Below, piece after piece: positions 6,505 to 8,959 of a DNA stretch of 8,959 nt. The stretch lies in contig JACPDS010000030.1 in assembly GCA_016183885.1 (NCBI GenBank), forward strand, positions 1,208 to 10,166, read 5' to 3'. The first letter of the stretch is position 1, and the number at the start of each line of letters is the position of its first letter. A program made the translations under genes and the position numbers. This DNA comes from Armatimonadota bacterium. Lineage in GTDB: Bacteria > Vulcanimicrobiota > JACPDS01. The notes under the pieces were generated by a model. It was not told where the DNA came from, made no database searches, and worked only from the letters and a program-made list of their open reading frames with translations.

Positions 6505-7144
6505 TACATTTAAATTTTTCTTGATATTTATTTAATATTTGAGGATTTTTTTGAAAAATTAAAATAACTTTATTAATTAAATCGTCAAAATCTAAAGCTT
6601 GGTTTTTTATAAGCCCTTCTTCATATTTTTGATAGATTAAAGCGCTGGTTTCTTGAAAATAACTAAATGCGGATTTTTTAAAGTCTTGATAGTTTTGATA
6701 ATTGCTTTTGGCATGGCTGATTACTTTTAAAATTGCGCTGGGAGAATGTTTTTCGGAATCTAAGTTTAATTCTTTTAGAATTGATTTAATTAAAACCGAT
6801 GAATCATTTTCATCGTAGATTACAAAATTAAGGTTATAACCCAAAGCCGAAATTTCTTTTCTTAGAATTTTTACCGCTATAGAATGAAAAGTTCCTAAAT
6901 AAAATAAATTTTTATTAGGAATAAGTTTATTAATGCGTTCTTTCATTTCCAAAGCGGCTTTATTAGTAAAAGTAACCGCTAAAATATTCCACGGGGAAAT
7001 ATTCTTATGATAAATTAAATAAGCTATTCTGTGAGTCAATACCCTTGTTTTACCGGAACCAGCTCCAGCTAAAATTAATAAAGGCCCTTCGGTAGTCATT
7101 ACCGCTTCCTTTTGGTTAGGATTTAAATTAGTTAAAATTTCCAT
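6494..7144 (-). CDS. N-terminal part of PcrA/UvrD-like helicase (Q motif to pre-motif II)
   Basis: A fragment of 216 aa from ATG 7144. LNPNQKEAV (7-15) is the Q motif and AGAGSGKT (26-33) Walker A. AVTFTNKAALEM (56-67) is motif Ia, GTFHSIAVKILR (84-95) motif Ib, and ALDFDDLI (183-190) the conserved segment before motif II. It then stops early after KYQEKFKCKKP, where intact homologues run on into the DExQDTN Walker B motif. It contains only domain 1A and most of 1B, so it might still fold and bind ATP but could not act as a helicase. No strong Shine-Dalgarno is visible before the ATG. The preceding 107-bp spacer (7145-7251) holds a small palindrome but no recognisable promoter. Confidence 0.88.
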   Translation of the reverse strand: MEILTNLNPNQKEAVMTTEGPLLILAGAGSGKTRVLTHRIAYLIYHKNISPWNILAVTFTNKAALEMKERINKLIPNKNLFYLGTFHSIAVKILRKEISALGYNLNFVIYDENDSSVLIKSILKELNLDSEKHSPSAILKVISHAKSNYQNYQDFKKSAFSYFQETSALIYQKYEEGLIKNQALDFDDLINKVILIFQKNPQILNKYQEKFKCKKP

Positions 7145-7168
7145 AATATTTATATTAAAAATTTAAGT

Positions 7169-7182
7169 CTTGATAAATCAAG
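7169..7182. repeat. Short palindrome CTTGAT-AA-ATCAAG
   Basis: A six-base-pair stem with a 2-nt loop in the spacer between the helicase and pilC. It matches 12 of 14 positions of the stem core at 8507-8520. The plus-strand copy is followed by TTTTT (7184-7188), which could act as a weak terminator only for plus-strand transcripts; no plus-strand gene needs one. The rest of 7145-7251 is AT-rich with no other clear feature. Confidence 0.5.
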
Positions 7183-7251
7183 TTTTTACAATATCCAAAA
7201 ACAAAATTATTTATTCTAAATTCTCGCATTTTAATCCTGTATTTTTGTTTG

Positions 7252-8424
7252 TTAAATATTTTTTAAGACTGAATAAATGGGCAGGAAAATTCCAAGTACG
7301 GTAAAGCCCACTAAAAATCCTAAAATAGCCAGCATAATTGGTTCTAAAAGAGTCCCAAATTGTTCTAAAGTATATTCTAATTCATGAGAATAAAAAGTGG
7401 AAACTTTTTCTAATGTATAAGGTATTTCTCCGGTTTCTTCTCCAATTGCAAGCATATCAAGCATTAAAAGCGGGAAAAAGGGCTTGGTTTTTTTTAAAGC
7501 TCTTGTTAAAGTTTCGCCTTCTTCTAATAAATTTTGGACGTAAGCGATTTTCTTTTTGACCGCTGCATTATTTACTCCGTCAATACATACCTGCATAATA
7601 CGCAGAAGCGGAAGCCCGCTTTTATATAAACTAGCTAAAGTTTGACAAAATTGGATAACGATTTGTTTTCTATGCACATCTCCATAAATAGGAATATCTA
7701 TTTTTATATCATCCCAATACATTCTTCCTTCGGGAGTTTTTAAAAAATTTGATATTAAATAAACTAACCCTGAAATTCCCCCTATCCAGCTTAAAATAGC
7801 AATTGGTCCGGTGGTTATTTTTATGGAGAAAATTAAAACTTTAGTAGGGAATGGAATATCATTAACTGCGGTTAAAAACGGCATAAAAGAAGGCAGAAGA
7901 AGGCGCACCCCTACGAAGACCAGTAAAAATGACAAGCTGCAGACAAATACAGGATAAGTAAGGGCAGAGCGGATTTTTGAATATAAAGCGAAGTTTTGTT
8001 CTAGAATATCCGCTAAACGTATAAAAGCTTTATCTAAATGACCTTCTTGTTCTCCGGCAAAAATTATGTGAAGATATAAAGGAGAGAAAACTTCTGGAAA
8101 TAAAGCCAGCGAATTTGAAAGAGTGCGGCCTTCTGAAAGCAAACTAAAACGCACAAATTCTAAAACTGTTTTAAAATCCGAATCATCATCCTGCTGTCCG
8201 ATTAATAAATCTATGGCTCGGGTAAGAGAAAAACCGGCTTTTATCAATACGGAAAATTGTCTGGTAAAAGTTAATAAAGAAGAAATTTTAACGCTATGAA
8301 ATTTAATTATATTTTGAAATTTCTTTTCTTTAAGAGCTTTTTTCCTTTTATCAAGATATTTTTTAGGGTCAAGCAGTAAAGCTTCATATTGTTTCTGCTT
8401 ATTTAGATAAAAAGAAATTTCCAT
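7252..8424 (-). CDS. pilC: Type IV pilus / type II secretion inner-membrane platform protein PilC/GspF
   Basis: A polytopic inner-membrane platform protein of 390 aa that couples the PilB/PilT or GspE ATPase to pilin assembly. It has two T2SSF domains. The first (about 50-175) starts LLTFTRQFSVLIKAGFSLTRA and includes FAGEQEGHLDKA. The second (about 253-378) starts VIQFCQTLASLYKSGLPLL and includes IGEETGEI. Hydrophobic segments lie near 158-180, 206-227 and 361-385, the last ending VLGIFLPIYSVLKNI. The ATG start is fixed by an in-frame stop two codons upstream. The N-terminus ahead of domain 1 is somewhat shorter than in most PilC proteins, and lacks the usual short beta-rich start. A second, diverged copy lies upstream across a repeat-filled spacer. 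No pilin or ATPase gene is in view, so pilus versus secretion role stays open. Confidence 0.9.
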   Translation of the reverse strand: MEISFYLNKQKQYEALLLDPKKYLDKRKKALKEKKFQNIIKFHSVKISSLLTFTRQFSVLIKAGFSLTRAIDLLIGQQDDDSDFKTVLEFVRFSLLSEGRTLSNSLALFPEVFSPLYLHIIFAGEQEGHLDKAFIRLADILEQNFALYSKIRSALTYPVFVCSLSFLLVFVGVRLLLPSFMPFLTAVNDIPFPTKVLIFSIKITTGPIAILSWIGGISGLVYLISNFLKTPEGRMYWDDIKIDIPIYGDVHRKQIVIQFCQTLASLYKSGLPLLRIMQVCIDGVNNAAVKKKIAYVQNLLEEGETLTRALKKTKPFFPLLMLDMLAIGEETGEIPYTLEKVSTFYSHELEYTLEQFGTLLEPIMLAILGFLVGFTVLGIFLPIYSVLKNI

Positions 8425-8466
8425 CTTTTAATTAAACGCCTTTCATAAGCGGGGTATTTTTTTTAC

Positions 8467-8492
8467 CTGCAGGGGGGCTGTCCAAAAAGCCC
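8467..8492. repeat. G-rich motif TGCAGGGGGG-CTGTCC with small stem
   Basis: Plus-strand CCTGCAGGGGGGCTGTCC runs into AAAAAGCCC. GGGCT (8475-8479) can pair with AGCCC (8488-8492) across an 8-nt loop. The same G-rich core appears on the minus strand at 1-21. It looks like a fragment of a dispersed repeat. No coding role is visible. Confidence 0.5.
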
Positions 8493-8498
8493 TTCTCC

Positions 8499-8576
8499 TG
8501 TAGGGGCTTGATTCATCAAGCCCGTTTTATCAAGCTTGCTGGCACTTAAGCGGGTTCAATAAATTGAACCCCTACA
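8499..8576. repeat. Composite palindromic element (MITE/REP-like) with 8-bp terminal inverted repeats
   Basis: The ends are TGTAGGGG (8499-8506) and CCCCTACA (8569-8576), exact inverted repeats. Each end leads into its own stem: GGGCTTGAT (8504-8512) pairs with ATCAAGCCC (8515-8523) across 2 nt, and GGGTTCAAT (8552-8560) pairs with ATTGAACCC (8563-8571) across 2 nt. The stems differ in sequence but share length, loop size and GGG/CCC ends. The 28-bp centre contains CAAGCTTG (8531-8538). There is no room for a transposase, so any mobility would need enzymes supplied elsewhere. Insertion history is inferred. Confidence 0.7.
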
Positions 8577-8589
8577 AATTGGGCACCTG

Positions 8590-8612
8590 CAATAAATTGA
8601 AACCCCTTACAT
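8590..8612. repeat. Degenerate half-copy of the neighbouring palindromic element
   Basis: CAATAAATTGAAACCCCTTACA nearly repeats the right end of the composite element (8557-8576, CAATAAATTGAACCCCTACA), with single-base insertions in the A and T runs and loss of the pairing GGGTT arm. It is read as a decayed second right end. The rest of 8429-8622 shows no gene. Confidence 0.5.
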
Positions 8613-8622
8613 TATAAAAAAT

Positions 8623-8959
8623 CTACATTTTTAACATAGAATAAATGGGCAGGAAAATTCCTAAAACAATAAAACCTATAACCACTCCTAAAATAGTAAT
8701 TACAATCGGCTCTAAAAGAGCGGTGAATTGTTCTAGAATATATTCCAGGTCCAAGGAATAAAAATTAGAAACTTTTTCCAAAGTAAAGCTTAATTCTCCG
8801 GTTTGTATGCCGACTGCTATCATATCGAGCATTAAATCAGGAAAGATGTCCACGCATTTTAAAGAGTCTGATAAAGTTTCCCCGCTTTCTAATAAAAATT
8901 TAGCTTTATCAAGTTGTTGTTTAATCATTATATTATCTATTCCTTCAATACTTACTTTC
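8623..8959 (-). CDS. pilC: Second PilC/GspF-family protein, C-terminal end only (cut by window edge)
   Basis: The last 111 residues of a second T2SSF protein. The frame is open to the window edge, so the ATG at 8928 is internal rather than the start; the residues before it read KVSIEGIDNI. ESGETLSDSL, LMLDMIAVGIQTGELSFTLE and LEQFTALLEPI match the second T2SSF domain of the gene at 7252-8424. The C-terminal membrane helix ends VLGIFLPIYSMLKM, as in the neighbour. Roughly half or more of the aligned residues are identical, so the two are tandem paralogues. A 23-bp DNA identity persists over the GIFLPIYS coding region (8639-8661 and 7271-7293). The charged pair in GEETGE is GIQTGE here. Together the genes suggest a pilus or secretion operon continuing upstream. 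The conserved domain appears intact, but the rest of the gene is outside the window. Confidence 0.88.
   Translation of the reverse strand, partial: KVSIEGIDNIMIKQQLDKAKFLLESGETLSDSLKCVDIFPDLMLDMIAVGIQTGELSFTLEKVSNFYSLDLEYILEQFTALLEPIVITILGVVIGFIVLGIFLPIYSMLKM

Larger units (their letters stand above)
4930..7144 (-). pseudogene. pcrA: PcrA/UvrD-family DNA helicase gene broken by an internal deletion/frameshift
   Basis: Two adjacent minus-strand frames together make one superfamily 1A 3'-5' helicase used in DNA repair and in removing proteins from DNA. The upstream frame (7144-6494) has the Q motif, Walker A and motif Ia. It ends KYQEKFK and then CKKP-stop. The other frame picks up at RNLCAVGDDDQSIYKFRGA (motif III) from about 6504. 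In family members about 25 residues lie between these points, including motif II (DExQDTN). Here only about 10 nt do, so about 65 nt appear to be missing, which also accounts for the frame change. Without motif II neither product could hydrolyse ATP. It may be a true pseudogene, a strain-level deletion or an assembly error; the rest of both halves is well conserved, so the lesion is recent or artefactual. Confidence 0.85.

Noticed and set aside
7163..7234. Possible 24-codon minus-strand ORF starting MREFRINNFVFGYC
   Set aside because: No ribosome site and no recognisable family; AT-rich and similar in flavour to repeat remnants, so coding is unsupported.
7338..7559. Plus-strand open frame of 73 codons
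   Set aside because: It lies wholly inside the pilC coding region on the other strand, has no recognisable domain or ribosome site, and its sequence is a by-product of the conserved PilC frame.
8499..8612. CRISPR array
   Set aside because: The repeated pieces are palindromic and degenerate, without regular spacers or repeat length, and no cas gene is nearby.
8605..8645. TATAAT-like -10 (minus strand, near 8613-8618) as a promoter for the complete pilC gene
   Set aside because: No acceptable -35 at 16-18 bp spacing; in AT-rich DNA the -10 alone is not evidence.

Overview
The window comes from an AT-rich (roughly one third G+C by eye) bacterium. All recognisable genes lie on the minus strand, so transcription runs from high to low coordinates. 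The gene content is bacterial: NAD+-dependent DNA ligase, PcrA/UvrD helicase, type IV pilus/type II secretion inner-membrane protein, an Amj-type lipid II flippase and a 23S rRNA uracil methyltransferase. Low G+C, an Amj-like protein, TTG/GTG starts and GC-rich palindromic repeats in an AT-rich background would fit an uncultured low-GC lineage. The sequence alone does not fix the phylum.

In transcription order: (1) 8959-8623 is the C-terminal end of a PilC/GspF-family gene cut by the window edge. (2) 8622-8429 is a spacer packed with GC-rich palindromes, including a composite element bounded by TGTAGGGG/CCCCTACA. (3) 8424-7252 is a complete second PilC/GspF gene, a diverged tandem paralogue of the first. 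(4) 7144-4930 is a PcrA/UvrD helicase gene broken by an internal deletion and frameshift that removes motif II (Walker B). (5) 4920-4111, tightly linked to it, is an Amj-family membrane protein. (6) 4107-3581 is a promoter-proximal RHH antitoxin/RelE toxin pair whose toxin end overlaps the next gene. (7) 3590-1581 is ligA, intact. (8) 1580-1440 holds a perfect 25-bp inverted repeat and a strong Shine-Dalgarno sequence. (9) 1439-114 is an RlmD/RumA-family rRNA methyltransferase whose TRAM domain has no canonical start codon. (10) 113-1 is AT-rich non-coding DNA ending in a G-rich motif that recurs in inverted orientation near 8467.

The genes do not form one pathway. They look like a run of housekeeping genes (surface pilus, DNA repair, cell wall, DNA ligation, rRNA modification) into which a toxin-antitoxin module and small palindromic repeats have inserted. 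I found no prophage, CRISPR array, transposase, tRNA or rRNA, and no convincing new multi-gene system. The most notable items are the helicase lesion, the ATC-like start behind a hairpin in the methyltransferase gene, and the palindromic elements between the pilC paralogues.
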